Source of the DNA: Anaeroplasmataceae bacterium
GTDB taxonomy: Bacteria > Bacillota_I > Bacilli_A > Acholeplasmatales > Anaeroplasmataceae
Length of the DNA stretch: 45,976 nt
Assembly: GCA_029067355.1 (NCBI GenBank)
Contig: JAIEEQ010000079.1
Span: 1 to 45,976, forward strand
Direction of reading: 5' to 3'
Positions within the stretch are counted from its first letter, which is position 1. Each line of letters opens with the position of its first letter. The position numbers and the translations under genes are program-made. Below, piece after piece: positions 21,500 through 30,210 of this stretch. The notes under the pieces were generated by a model, which was not told the DNA's origin, did no database searches, and saw nothing but the letters and a program-made list of their open reading frames with translations.

Positions 21500-22990
21500 T
21501 TATAAAGAATAATCTGGAAAATATTTTTCTCTAGCCCATGCTGGCAGATATTGAATATAATTTCTAAATTGGAACACCTTTGTTTCATGAAGCTTAAAGT
21601 TTTCTTCTCCTGTAACTTTATTTTCATAATCACTTAGCGTGTCATTCCAAACGCCAACATTATCCGTTAAGGTCAAATCATAATAGCCCTTCATTGTAGG
21701 AGATCCTTCAAAGGTAACACTATCTTCTCCATAGGACGTAAATTTCATCGTTCCATTAACAGCATTCCAATATACATTTAAGCTATTAGAAATATTCGGT
21801 GCCTTATATATACGTTCAATCGCAGCCGCTGCTGGATGCCCTGATGCAGCATTTAAATTGTAATCTTTACCTTTTTGAGGACCACTTGGAGGTACTCCAT
21901 AGCGATCAGCGCGAGCTGCCGAGATAGCTACGGCCTTTGGATTTAATGCATTTAACAGTTCTTGAGAATTTGATCCATGAGATCCATGATGTGATGCTTT
22001 ATATAAGGTAACCTCTGGCAAAATCTCATTTCTCATTAAGGTCTTTTCACTTTCGCTTGTTAAATCTCCTCCTGAAAAGAATTTAAAATCCTTATAATTA
22101 AAGATAACTGTTAAAGAGGCTGGATTTGATGCGGTAGTTTTATCTGCTGTAATATAATTTCCAGTGTTTAAAATGTCAACATAGAATTCACTTGTTAAAT
22201 AGTATCTGTTTGTGGCACCATTTATTTGATTTGCACAATCATAAGCAGAATGATATTGCGTGCCTTTAGGAATATATTTCTGACGAGCTGCTAATACGTT
22301 TCCACCACCAACTCCACCATAGTCAATCATTAATGAAATATTATCTATTCCTGTTAAAGCTTTTGCAATACCATCAATATGATCACCATCACTATGAGAC
22401 ACCATAAAAGCATCCAACCTTCTATCTGTAACCTTTTCCATCAAAAGCTGATTGACATAGGTACCATCATACTCATATCCTGCATCAATAAGAACTTCAA
22501 CATTTCCTTTTTTGATAAAGATAGAGTCAGCATAAATGTGTTGCATCTCAATAAAATAAACTTCAATAGGCTCATCTTCTCCTTCATTTCCCAAGAAAAT
22601 CGGATCATCTGCAGAAAGTCCACTTCCTACCCCCTTTTGTTCAACCTTAGTTTTTGAGATAATATAAATACTATCATTGATATAAGGATAGTTTATTACA
22701 GATGCACTTATAATTGTTGTTCCTACCTTCTTGATTTCAACCTCTCCAGTAGAAGAGATGGAAACAGCTTCTGGATTAGAGCTTTCCCACACAATATCAG
22801 ATGTACTTACAGGTGTTGTAATCGTATCCAATGAGAAGGTGTCTCCAACAAAAACATTTAATTCATCTATGGTTTGATTTTCTCTTACAATATCAATCCC
22901 AGTTATAACTACTTCCTTTGGATTACTACAAGAAACCAAGCTCACAAGGGTTAATCCAAAAAGAATAATAAAAATAATTTTTCTTTTCAT
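21500..22990 (-). CDS. Lipoprotein: Ig-like domain plus ComEC-type metallo-beta-lactamase
   Basis: About 496 aa from ATG 22988-22990 (GGGGGAAGG upstream). Signal peptide with lipobox LVSC. A bacterial Ig-like domain of the BIG_2 kind follows (about 30-115, VWESSNPEAVSISSTGEVEI). Then a metallo-beta-lactamase fold of the ComEC/Rec2 branch: VLIDAG, SHSDGDHIDG (metal ligands HxDxDH), FFSGGDLTSESE and SHHGSHGSN. The last part (about 400-496) is of unknown fold. In ComEC the domain is a DNase that acts during uptake; here it would act outside the membrane, anchored by lipid. Nuclease activity is inferred. Confidence 0.8.
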   Translation of the reverse strand: MKRKIIFIILFGLTLVSLVSCSNPKEVVITGIDIVRENQTIDELNVFVGDTFSLDTITTPVSTSDIVWESSNPEAVSISSTGEVEIKKVGTTIISASVINYPYINDSIYIISKTKVEQKGVGSGLSADDPIFLGNEGEDEPIEVYFIEMQHIYADSIFIKKGNVEVLIDAGYEYDGTYVNQLLMEKVTDRRLDAFMVSHSDGDHIDGIAKALTGIDNISLMIDYGGVGGGNVLAARQKYIPKGTQYHSAYDCANQINGATNRYYLTSEFYVDILNTGNYITADKTTASNPASLTVIFNYKDFKFFSGGDLTSESEKTLMRNEILPEVTLYKASHHGSHGSNSQELLNALNPKAVAISAARADRYGVPPSGPQKGKDYNLNAASGHPAAAAIERIYKAPNISNSLNVYWNAVNGTMKFTSYGEDSVTFEGSPTMKGYYDLTLTDNVGVWNDTLSDYENKVTGEENFKLHETKVFQFRNYIQYLPAWAREKYFPDYSL

Positions 22991-23004
22991 AAGACCTTCC
23001 CCCA

Positions 23005-25038
23005 TTACTTAAAAAGTATGATATTGTCAATATTTACTCGTTTTCCCTCAGATCCTATGATATAAATTGCTATACGCTTAGACCCCTCTGGCAAAGCAAT
23101 ACGATAAGTATCTAAGGAAGAATCTAAAGTCAAAGCTACCCCTGAATCCACCCAGGTTTCTGTATCAGATAATAAATATTCAACACCTAGGGTTATTGCA
23201 GAATCATTTCCAAAAATTGCCGCATCAAATTGAACAAAATTATACTCACCAAATTGCTGAACTTCTATTCTACCCGCCTTAGTAGAATCTGCATTGTTTT
23301 GCATCCTGATTCCAAAGCGTCCTTCTGTTTTATCATCATTTGCTATTAAAGAATTTCTTAATAGCCAGGTTATTTTTGGCGTTCCAAGTTCTACAAGATC
23401 ATTATTTGTCTTATCTGTATAGCTTGGTTTTGTTTCTGATTGTCCATAGGAGTTAGCATCTAATGCATCTTCACAATCTAAGGATACCAATATTTCATGG
23501 TTAAATTCTGTACCTAATACATTTACCTTAAATGTCTTTGTTTCAGTTAACTCTGGCGCTTTATTATGCTTTAATGTAGCGGTCAAGGTTACTAAAGTAT
23601 CTGAGGCTAAATGGGTTACTTTCTTAGTGGCAACATCAATAACACCTGTATTATCACTAGACCATGTTATAACAACATCTTCAAAACCAGTAACAGTAGT
23701 AAGTAAGTTTATAGATACAGCATCAACTCCTAATGAAGCCTTTAAGGCTAAATTTCCTTTTATAGAAGCAAGCTGTTCTGCTGGAGAAGCTTCCTTAACC
23801 TTTAAATCTGAAGATTTTAATATCTGAATTTGTGGGCTTGCTTTTCCATAGCCAAAAGCAGTCATAATTCCCTGAAACTCTAAAGAGGTATTTATTATAG
23901 CCTTTTTGAAAATAGCTCCAATAGTATTAAATTCTACTTCTGTCATATTCTTAGGCTCCACTCTTAAATCTATTGCTTTTCCTTCCATAGTTACACTTAC
24001 GCTATAAGCCTTAGTACTTACAGAAGGTGTTTTTGTAATGATGGCTTGTCCCTTTATAAAAGAATTATGATAAGGGCTCATATCATCCAAAGAGGAAACA
24101 TCCTTGCCCGTAACATCATTTATAGTATAGGTTAAATTTTCTGAACTGTTTTTAAAATACTCAACATCTACAATTTCATTGTTTCCTTGATGGTACTTCT
24201 TTGCGCCACCTACTTCATAACACTTCCCAACCTCAACTGGATATAATGAAGCATTTTGATTATAAACATAATAGCCATCTACACCATTTTGAATATAATA
24301 GGAAACCATAGAATCAGAAACAGGAGCAACATGGGTTACTATACCCTTAACCTTAACAAGAGTTCCATTTTCTGCATTCATAAAATCAGCATGAGAAGTA
24401 AAATCCATATCTAAAAAATCTCCACTTGCTGGAGCTGCAACAATTGTAACAGATATTGTGTCTTTAATTGTTGAATCATTCTTGCAAGTAGCTGTAATCT
24501 TCACACTGCCTTCTTTTATACCAAGTAAGGTTGCACCTCTTACCTGAGCAATAGTATCATCATTAGAAGACCATACTACACTTTGTGATGCATCAGAAGG
24601 AGAAACAGTAGCTGTTAAAGCCATGCTCTCACCCACTTTTAATTCTTTTTCTGTGGATGTGATTTTTACACTAGTTGGATTCACAACCTCTACTGGCTTA
24701 GCATGAATCACTAAAGCAAAGCTTTGTGTAATCTCATTGTCACTTACAGATGATGCAATAATGCTCACCTTTCCTTCAGCAATTCCAGTAACTAGGCCAT
24801 TTTCATTAACACTGGCCAATTCTAAATCACTAGAAGACCACGCAACTCGTTTGTCTGTTGCATTCTCTGGAAACACAGTTGCTGTCAGCTGTAAAGTTTC
24901 ATCTACTTGAATTTCACGTACGTTTCCCTCTGAGCTAATCGTAATTCCTGTTACAGACACATTACCATTACATGAAACAAGTATTAAAACTGTAAATAAA
25001 GAAGCAATAAAACATAAAAATATTTTTTTGAATTTCAT
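23005..25038 (-). CDS. Lipoprotein with BIG_2 repeats and OB-fold-like region
   Basis: 677 aa with signal peptide and lipobox LVSC. Two BIG_2 Ig-like domains (about 27-115 and 120-200; RVAWSSSDLELASVNENGLV and VVWSSNDDTIAQVRG), then a region like the OB-fold of secreted nuclease-associated proteins (VKVKGIVTHVAPVSDS, about 225-400), a further Ig-like domain (ITWSSDNTGVIDVATKKV, about 440-510) and a jelly-roll-like end (about 515-677). It stops one codon before the metallo-beta-lactamase lipoprotein, so the two probably form one surface complex. Substrate binding, perhaps DNA or polysaccharide, is inferred. Confidence 0.7.
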   Translation of the reverse strand: MKFKKIFLCFIASLFTVLILVSCNGNVSVTGITISSEGNVREIQVDETLQLTATVFPENATDKRVAWSSSDLELASVNENGLVTGIAEGKVSIIASSVSDNEITQSFALVIHAKPVEVVNPTSVKITSTEKELKVGESMALTATVSPSDASQSVVWSSNDDTIAQVRGATLLGIKEGSVKITATCKNDSTIKDTISVTIVAAPASGDFLDMDFTSHADFMNAENGTLVKVKGIVTHVAPVSDSMVSYYIQNGVDGYYVYNQNASLYPVEVGKCYEVGGAKKYHQGNNEIVDVEYFKNSSENLTYTINDVTGKDVSSLDDMSPYHNSFIKGQAIITKTPSVSTKAYSVSVTMEGKAIDLRVEPKNMTEVEFNTIGAIFKKAIINTSLEFQGIMTAFGYGKASPQIQILKSSDLKVKEASPAEQLASIKGNLALKASLGVDAVSINLLTTVTGFEDVVITWSSDNTGVIDVATKKVTHLASDTLVTLTATLKHNKAPELTETKTFKVNVLGTEFNHEILVSLDCEDALDANSYGQSETKPSYTDKTNNDLVELGTPKITWLLRNSLIANDDKTEGRFGIRMQNNADSTKAGRIEVQQFGEYNFVQFDAAIFGNDSAITLGVEYLLSDTETWVDSGVALTLDSSLDTYRIALPEGSKRIAIYIIGSEGKRVNIDNIILFK

Positions 25039-25342
25039 ACCTCTTTTTGTATATCTTATATTGTACTTATAAAATATACGAACCCCTTTCTTTAAAATAA
25101 TTTTGTGTTGTCAGTACAAAACAACTTCTTAACGACCAAATTTGCCGATAAGAAAAAAGTGTTGTATTGTAGCACTAACTGTTTTTTGATTTTTTAAAAA
25201 GTAATATTCTAAAAAAGGGGTGGCTTGGCTACGATCTTTACCTTATACTATGATTATAACATACTTCATATTCAATCCATAGACATTTTTGCAAAAAATT
25301 ACAAATATCGACTTTTCCCAAAAAATCTGCTCATAAAAACAA
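25039..25342 (-). other. Leader/promoter region of the lipoprotein operon
   Basis: About 300 bases without a gene. AT-rich with some short inverted repeats, for example CTTA.CG and CG.TAAG around 25120-25160. No riboswitch recognised and no convincing -35/-10 pair. Confidence 0.3.
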
Positions 25343-25378
25343 AAATGTTTATAAGCAAATTTACGCTCATAAACATTT
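25343..25378 (-). terminator. Terminator of the choloylglycine-hydrolase-type gene
   Basis: AAATGTTTAT (25343-25352) and ATAAACATTT (25369-25378), with further AGC/GCT pairs, followed on the minus strand by TTTGTTTTT. Confidence 0.8.
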
Positions 25379-25398
25379 AAGATTCCTATTTTTAGATT

Positions 25399-26592
25399 TT
25401 ATATACTATAATAAAATTTCGCTGTATCATCCTTATAATTTTCATTTGGAATGAAATAGGAGGTATGCTTTGTTAGATTGTAAACAACACTATGTACCGT
25501 ACAGCCATTATGTCCTTCTTTATAATAGCGCTGTCCTACACTTTCTAATATATCCATTGCCTGCTGTTCATCTGCTAGTTTTCCATCAGTCTTTTTAAGT
25601 CCGTCATAAATAATATTATAACGATCAAATCCAGGCTTGTCTTCATCTGTTTCATAATAACCAGGCTGAACAATAAAATTCGTAATCCACTGATAGCTAG
25701 CTTCCGCTTCTCTTTGACCAATATGATCATCTTGGTCATTATAGGTTACTACTAGCTTACGTGCTGTTCCATCATTATCTGTTTTATCTGTTCCATTCAC
25801 CCATTCTAAAATTGCACTTTTTCCAGTCGCATCCGCAACCATATAGTGATAGCTGGTTTGAGCAGAATCATGTAAATCATATTTTTCTACTAAGGAAACA
25901 GCTTCTTCTACTGTTGCTGCATAATCTAAAATTAATCGCAGCATTGTTGTAGAGGTAATATCAGGTTTATCTGTCTTTTGATCAGTAGCAACTGTTTTTT
26001 CATCCCCCTGATAGGACATGAAAATTGCACAGGATACCCCCTTTTCATTCATTCCATCTAATGGAACAAATGGAGCAGCTAATGCTGTAATTCGATTCAT
26101 CAATCCTGTAACATCCTTGTCCGTAGAGAGTCCTAAAAATTGAAGGTCAATGGTAGAAATTGACTTATATCCGTGTGATGGATTTGTTTTCACTATACAA
26201 GTATTCGTTTTATCAAAATCATAGTTTCTTCCAAATACGCGATCTCCATTTTCCAATTCCGCAGTAAATGCAGAACAAGCAATTTCGCTTTCACTTATCT
26301 TCATTGGGATTAGACCTTTCGTAATATGACTGGTAATATAACTAATTAATTCACTATCAGAGCTTGCACCCTTTTCAATAAACTCCTCAAAATAGTAATC
26401 CCCACTAACCGTCATTTCATATAAAGCTCCATCCTTATGATCATCATTTCTATTTCTAATTTTTTTAAAGGAAAAAGCTGTATTTATTTCATTATGCCAA
26501 ACAGAATAAACTGTTATTGTTCCTATCAATGCTATTCCAAATAAAGCACAAATAAAAATCAGTAAAATTCTTTTAATTAATTTCTTCTTCAT
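25399..26592 (-). CDS. Choloylglycine-hydrolase/penicillin-V-acylase family amidase
   Basis: 397 aa. N-terminal membrane helix (residues 8-30) or uncleaved signal, then a pro-region, then the Ntn-hydrolase start ACSAFTAELENGDRVFGRNYDF: Cys is the likely nucleophile released by self-cleavage, and GRNYDF is the family signature (Arg and Asp in the active site). Members hydrolyse bile-salt amides, penicillin V or N-acyl homoserine lactones. The anchored form here would act outside the cell. Substrate cannot be told by eye; bile-salt hydrolysis is plausible in a gut host. It faces a TetR gene across a palindrome. Confidence 0.8.
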   Translation of the reverse strand: MKKKLIKRILLIFICALFGIALIGTITVYSVWHNEINTAFSFKKIRNRNDDHKDGALYEMTVSGDYYFEEFIEKGASSDSELISYITSHITKGLIPMKISESEIACSAFTAELENGDRVFGRNYDFDKTNTCIVKTNPSHGYKSISTIDLQFLGLSTDKDVTGLMNRITALAAPFVPLDGMNEKGVSCAIFMSYQGDEKTVATDQKTDKPDITSTTMLRLILDYAATVEEAVSLVEKYDLHDSAQTSYHYMVADATGKSAILEWVNGTDKTDNDGTARKLVVTYNDQDDHIGQREAEASYQWITNFIVQPGYYETDEDKPGFDRYNIIYDGLKKTDGKLADEQQAMDILESVGQRYYKEGHNGCTVHSVVYNLTKHTSYFIPNENYKDDTAKFYYSI

Positions 26593-26610
26593 AAAAAAAC
26601 TCCTTTATGC

Positions 26611-26634
26611 TATAATTTAAACAAGTTAATTATA
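26611..26634. promoter_or_regulatory. Divergent promoters and TetR operator
   Basis: TATAATTTAA then ACAAG then TTAATTATA is an almost perfect palindrome that contains a TATAAT -10 for each direction (plus at 26611-26616, minus at 26629-26634). A repressor bound here would control both genes. Confidence 0.6.
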
Positions 26635-26671
26635 CATAACATATGTGAGACAAAAAAGGTGGGAATTGTCT

Positions 26672-27193
26672 ATGGATAAGCGGCTGGAATTAAATTTAGA
26701 GGTAAAGAATTCAATAGTTAAGGCATTATTCTTATTGATACAACAAAAAACAATCTCTGAAATAAGTATTGTTGAGCTTGTTCAAAAAGCAGGCGTGGCA
26801 AGAGCAAGCTTTTATAGAAATTTCAAAGCAAAGGAGGATGTGATACATTTTTTCTTATCTAATCTTCTACTTCAGTATAAAGAAAAATACGCTGCGGATC
26901 TAGCTCATATAGCCAGATATGACAACGTACTTCGGACCTTTCGTTATGTATATACCTTTCAAGTGGAATTAAGAGCCTTGTTCTGTGCCAAAATGGGACA
27001 AATGCTGTTAGACGCAATGAATGAATACATAATAGCAAGTACCAATTTACAGCACGAAAAGCAACTCTATAAGTATCCTTTTTATTCCTATGCTGGTGCC
27101 CTATACAATGTGATTTATTATTGGATAATGACAGATTGCAAAGAAAGTGTAGAGGATATTACAGAAGCCTATTTTCAATCCTTACATTTATAA
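26672..27193 (+). CDS. TetR-family regulator
   Basis: 173 aa from ATG 26672 (AAAGGTGGG upstream). The N-terminal HTH reads ISIVELVQKAGVARASFYRNF with KAKEDVIHFF after it, classical TetR. The C-terminal ligand domain is of the TetR_C type found in YfiR/DhaS-like regulators. Divergent from the amidase gene with a shared palindrome, so it probably represses that gene and itself; the ligand may be a bile acid or other amphipathic compound (inference). Confidence 0.85.
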   Translation: MDKRLELNLEVKNSIVKALFLLIQQKTISEISIVELVQKAGVARASFYRNFKAKEDVIHFFLSNLLLQYKEKYAADLAHIARYDNVLRTFRYVYTFQVELRALFCAKMGQMLLDAMNEYIIASTNLQHEKQLYKYPFYSYAGALYNVIYYWIMTDCKESVEDITEAYFQSLHL

Positions 27194-27201
27194 TTTAATT
27201 A

Positions 27202-27492
27202 TCATTTTAACAATGCATTATCAGTTCTAACTTCTTTTAACAAGGATAAAAGCTTAGGATCCTTCTCAATTAAAAATATTAATCTTGCAATAGGACCATT
27301 AATGGCATTTTTTCCTTGCTCCCATTTTTCAATAGCCTTTTTGCTCACGCCAAAATAGTCTGCTAGTAAGGCTTGGCTCATATTTAAACTCATTCTAAAA
27401 TTCCTCAAGTATTTTCCATCAATATAAGAGTAATCTCTTTCTATTATTTGAATTGACTTGTTTTTTATTTTTTCTATATCTATTATACCCAT
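27202..27492 (-). CDS. XRE-family protein, MqsA/HigA antitoxin-like
   Basis: 96 aa, ATG after GGAGG. The N-terminal 25 residues are followed by an HTH: YLRNFRMSLNMSQALLADYF, GVSKKAIEKWEQGKN, then NGPIARLIFLIEKDPKLL. The last block (small residue, R-L-x-x-L-I-E-K-x-P) is typical of MqsA/HigA-type antitoxins and of related free regulators. It is second in a small operon after a 48-aa ORF, with a palindrome at the promoter, so self-regulation is likely. Confidence 0.75.
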   Translation of the reverse strand: MGIIDIEKIKNKSIQIIERDYSYIDGKYLRNFRMSLNMSQALLADYFGVSKKAIEKWEQGKNAINGPIARLIFLIEKDPKLLSLLKEVRTDNALLK

Positions 27493-27519
27493 ATTTTTCC
27501 TCCAAGTTAATTTATGCTT

Positions 27520-27666
27520 TCAAAATATTCTACACAATTCTTTTAATTGCTTATAAGCACATTTTATTTTTGATGATAGCAAACTTTCAAATGATTTATC
27601 ATCTATATCAACATATTTTTCTCTGTCCTGAGGATCAATCAAGAAATATATTTTATCTTGTTGCAA
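27520..27666 (-). CDS. 48-aa ORF before XRE gene, possible toxin remnant
   Basis: TTG start (27664-27666) eight bases after AAGGGAG; product MQQDKIYFLIDPQDREKYVD and so on, ending CRIF. It ends 28 bases before the XRE start. Position and promoter fit a toxin-antitoxin operon, but 48 aa is about half the length of a HigB/RelE or MqsR toxin, and no catalytic motif is seen. It could be a small regulator or a decayed toxin. Confidence 0.45.
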   Translation of the reverse strand: MQQDKIYFLIDPQDREKYVDIDDKSFESLLSSKIKCAYKQLKELCRIF

Positions 27667-27695
27667 TGTACTATCTCCCTTCTTCCGTTTTTTTG

Positions 27696-27746
27696 CCCTA
27701 TGTTGTAGGGTGTAATTATTGTATCATATTAAAAATTTTATTTCAA
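27696..27746 (-). promoter_or_regulatory. Promoter and operator of the XRE operon
   Basis: Minus strand TTGAAA (27741-27746), 17 bases, TACAAT (27718-27723); just downstream CCCTA-TGTTG-TAGGG (27696-27710) is a palindrome placed to act as operator. Confidence 0.75.
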
Positions 27747-27793
27747 TACTCTTTTCTATTCTTTAAAAATAAATATTATAATATCCTTAAAGC

Positions 27794-27820
27794 AAAAAAT
27801 GGCATAATGTTTTTATGCCA
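27794..27820 (-). terminator. Terminator of the phosphocholine operon
   Basis: TGGCAT / ATGCCA hairpin followed by TTTTTTG on the minus strand, 15 bases after the transporter stop. Confidence 0.8.
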
Positions 27821-27835
27821 CTCATCAATGTGATT

Positions 27836-29491
27836 TTATAAAGATTGTACCTGATCTTCAACTTGTTCCTTTTGAATGTCAGAACAAATCATCATTTCCT
27901 TTTCTTCTTTTTGATGTTCAGTATTCACCGCTTTTAAAGCATCATAATTCATTCCCATAAAGGATAGTTCTTTTAAATATTTCTTAGCATCTATAAAAAA
28001 ACTAACCACAATTAAAATAATTATAATACCAATCGGAAAAGCACAAATGATACTTAAAGATTGCAGATTACTCATTGAACTTTCCGAGAAAACTAACGCA
28101 ATTGGAAAAACAATCAATAGAACACACCAAATTAATTGTATAATTTTATGAGGCTTCTCATCATCCTTAAGCTCTTTGTAGCAATAGCAGGATGCCGTAT
28201 AAGCTATGGAGTCAAAGGAAGTCGCATAAAATGCCATCATAGTAAATAATACCAAAATCATAATAAATATAGAGCATGGCATTGACTGAATTATAGTAAT
28301 AATTATAGAATAAATATCTCCTGAGGCCTGATATTCAGCAACTAAATCCTTAATTCCAGAAACCTGCAAATTCATTGAATAATTTCCTAAAATAATAAAA
28401 CTAACAATTGTAGATCCTACTCCAAATACAAAGCCTCCTAAAATCGTTTGTTTAATTGTTCTTCCTTTTGAGATGTTACCAATAAAGAATGGAGCAGCAA
28501 CACACCAAACCATCCAATATGCCCAATAATATATTGTCCAATTTTGAGGAAAGCTTGATGTTCTATTAGGATCTGTTTCTGTTGACAAGCCAATAAAATT
28601 TTGTAGCATTCTTCCAAAAGAGGTAATCCCCGTTTCAATAATATATTGTGCCTTCCCACTAAACAACAAAACAAATATCAATAATCCAAAAAAGGATATT
28701 ATACATACCTTTGCTAAAATACTGATTCCCTTAAATCCATGAAGTAGAGAAAAGGTATATACTGCAAAGGTTACAATAAGAATGATAATGGTTATAATCT
28801 TTCTGTCAATTGTAATATGGAAAAGTGTTTCAATGATTGTGGCCATCAAAGGTGTAGCTATTGTAAATGTTGTTGCAGTTCCTGCCAAAAGTGCAAACAC
28901 TGCTAAAAGATCAATGATTCTTCCAGGAATGCCTCTTGCCTGTTTGCCTAATATTGGACTACAAGCCTCACTATATCTTTGTCTGTTTTTCTTTCTAACA
29001 TGAAGCATAAACCCAAAAGCAACTGCAAGGACTAAATAAAATGCCCACGGAATAAAGCTCCAATGAAATAGCGGGTAAACTCCAGCCCACTCCTGAATCG
29101 TCCCCATTTCCTCTAAATGTGGATCAGAAGCATACATAATCCATTCTGAAAAGGAATAGAATAAAATATCCGCAGCAAGACCACAGGTGAACATCATACA
29201 ACCCCAAGAAAAAAACGAATACTTTGGCTTCTCATTTGGCTCACCTAAAACTATTTTTCCATATTTAGAAAAAGCAATGAACAAGGCAATGCATAAAATT
29301 GCAACCCCAATTACAATATAATAGGTTCCCATTGTATCTCCAAAGAAGCCTCTTACCTTACTTAAAATATTATTAGATTGACTAGGTAAGACCATAAATA
29401 GGATACACAAAACTATGATACTCACAACGGGTACAATAGTAATCAGCCAATCAATTTTACTTTTTTTCATTTTTTCTATTAAATTTTTCAT
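27836..29491 (-). CDS. BCCT-family transporter, likely choline uptake
   Basis: 551 aa, about 12 membrane helices. It shows the BCCT (betaine/choline/carnitine) pattern: CGLAADILFYSFSEWIMY, the HWSFIPWAFY tryptophan-rich segment of helix 4, and TIYYWAYWMVWCVAAPFFIG in the substrate helix 8. The start overlaps the stop of the cytidylyltransferase as TAATG, and the operon encodes choline kinase and CTP:phosphocholine cytidylyltransferase. It therefore most likely supplies choline for phosphocholine decoration of surface polymers, in place of the DMT-type LicB used by pneumococci. Confidence 0.85.
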   Translation of the reverse strand: MKNLIEKMKKSKIDWLITIVPVVSIIVLCILFMVLPSQSNNILSKVRGFFGDTMGTYYIVIGVAILCIALFIAFSKYGKIVLGEPNEKPKYSFFSWGCMMFTCGLAADILFYSFSEWIMYASDPHLEEMGTIQEWAGVYPLFHWSFIPWAFYLVLAVAFGFMLHVRKKNRQRYSEACSPILGKQARGIPGRIIDLLAVFALLAGTATTFTIATPLMATIIETLFHITIDRKIITIIILIVTFAVYTFSLLHGFKGISILAKVCIISFFGLLIFVLLFSGKAQYIIETGITSFGRMLQNFIGLSTETDPNRTSSFPQNWTIYYWAYWMVWCVAAPFFIGNISKGRTIKQTILGGFVFGVGSTIVSFIILGNYSMNLQVSGIKDLVAEYQASGDIYSIIITIIQSMPCSIFIMILVLFTMMAFYATSFDSIAYTASCYCYKELKDDEKPHKIIQLIWCVLLIVFPIALVFSESSMSNLQSLSIICAFPIGIIIILIVVSFFIDAKKYLKELSFMGMNYDALKAVNTEHQKEEKEMMICSDIQKEQVEDQVQSL

Positions 29492-30210
29492 TATAGTCCC
29501 TCACCATATTCTTCATATTTCCTATCCATTGAAATTAATTCTTCAATACTATCTATCTCTACAATATCCTTACTCCCCATAGGGTAAATTGTCAAATCAA
29601 ATTTATCCTTATGTAAAAACATAGCCACATCATCCCAATAGATTTGATTATTTTTGTTTTTTTCAAATTCTAATTCTAATAATACCTTAAGCATTTTCCC
29701 ATCTTTAGCATTCCATCTAGATACACTATATAATTGCCAGCCCTGATTTCCTCCTGTTCTACTACAAGAAATTACACAACCATTCTCAACCTGCTGAAGC
29801 CATTCATTTGTGTCATGCTCAACCCATACACTATTATATCCAGATTTATCAAAATCCTTAAAAAGGATTGCAGGATTGTTTATAATCTGATCTCCATCTA
29901 AAACGATGGCATCCTCTAAATAATTTCTTGCAACATACAAAGACGAAATATTGTTACAGCTATCATAATATGGATTTTCAATAAATATGAGATTTGGATA
30001 TTTTGATTTTAAACCTTCAAATTTCTCTTTTAAATAACCAACCACAAGATATATTTCAGAAATTTCATTTTGAAGTAAAGCATCTATAATTGTATCAATC
30101 ATTCTTGTTCCATTCACTTCTACCAATGGCTTGGGTATGCGTAACGTTATTGGCTTCATTCTATTTCCAAGTCCAGCAGCTAAAATAATAGCTCTTTTAA
30201 TTTTTTCCAT
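29491..30210 (-). CDS. licC: CTP:phosphocholine cytidylyltransferase-like
   Basis: 239 aa from ATG 30208-30210 (GGAGATG upstream). Nucleotidyltransferase fold with AIILAAGLGNRMKPITLRIPKPL (split motif: LAAGLGNR and KPL bind the CTP phosphates), LDGDQII (metal-binding Asp) and DIVEIDSIEEL near the end, as in LicC. Makes CDP-choline. A second LicC-like domain is present in the upstream fusion gene, so the operon has two; one may use another alcohol phosphate. The gene overlaps the upstream one by 14 bases. Confidence 0.8.
   Translation of the reverse strand: MEKIKRAIILAAGLGNRMKPITLRIPKPLVEVNGTRMIDTIIDALLQNEISEIYLVVGYLKEKFEGLKSKYPNLIFIENPYYDSCNNISSLYVARNYLEDAIVLDGDQIINNPAILFKDFDKSGYNSVWVEHDTNEWLQQVENGCVISCSRTGGNQGWQLYSVSRWNAKDGKMLKVLLELEFEKNKNNQIYWDDVAMFLHKDKFDLTIYPMGSKDIVEIDSIEELISMDRKYEEYGEGL

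Noticed and set aside
27453-27833. Plus-strand frame of 126 aa
   Set aside because: Composition is random hydrophobic, antisense to the XRE operon and its promoter, no ribosome binding site.
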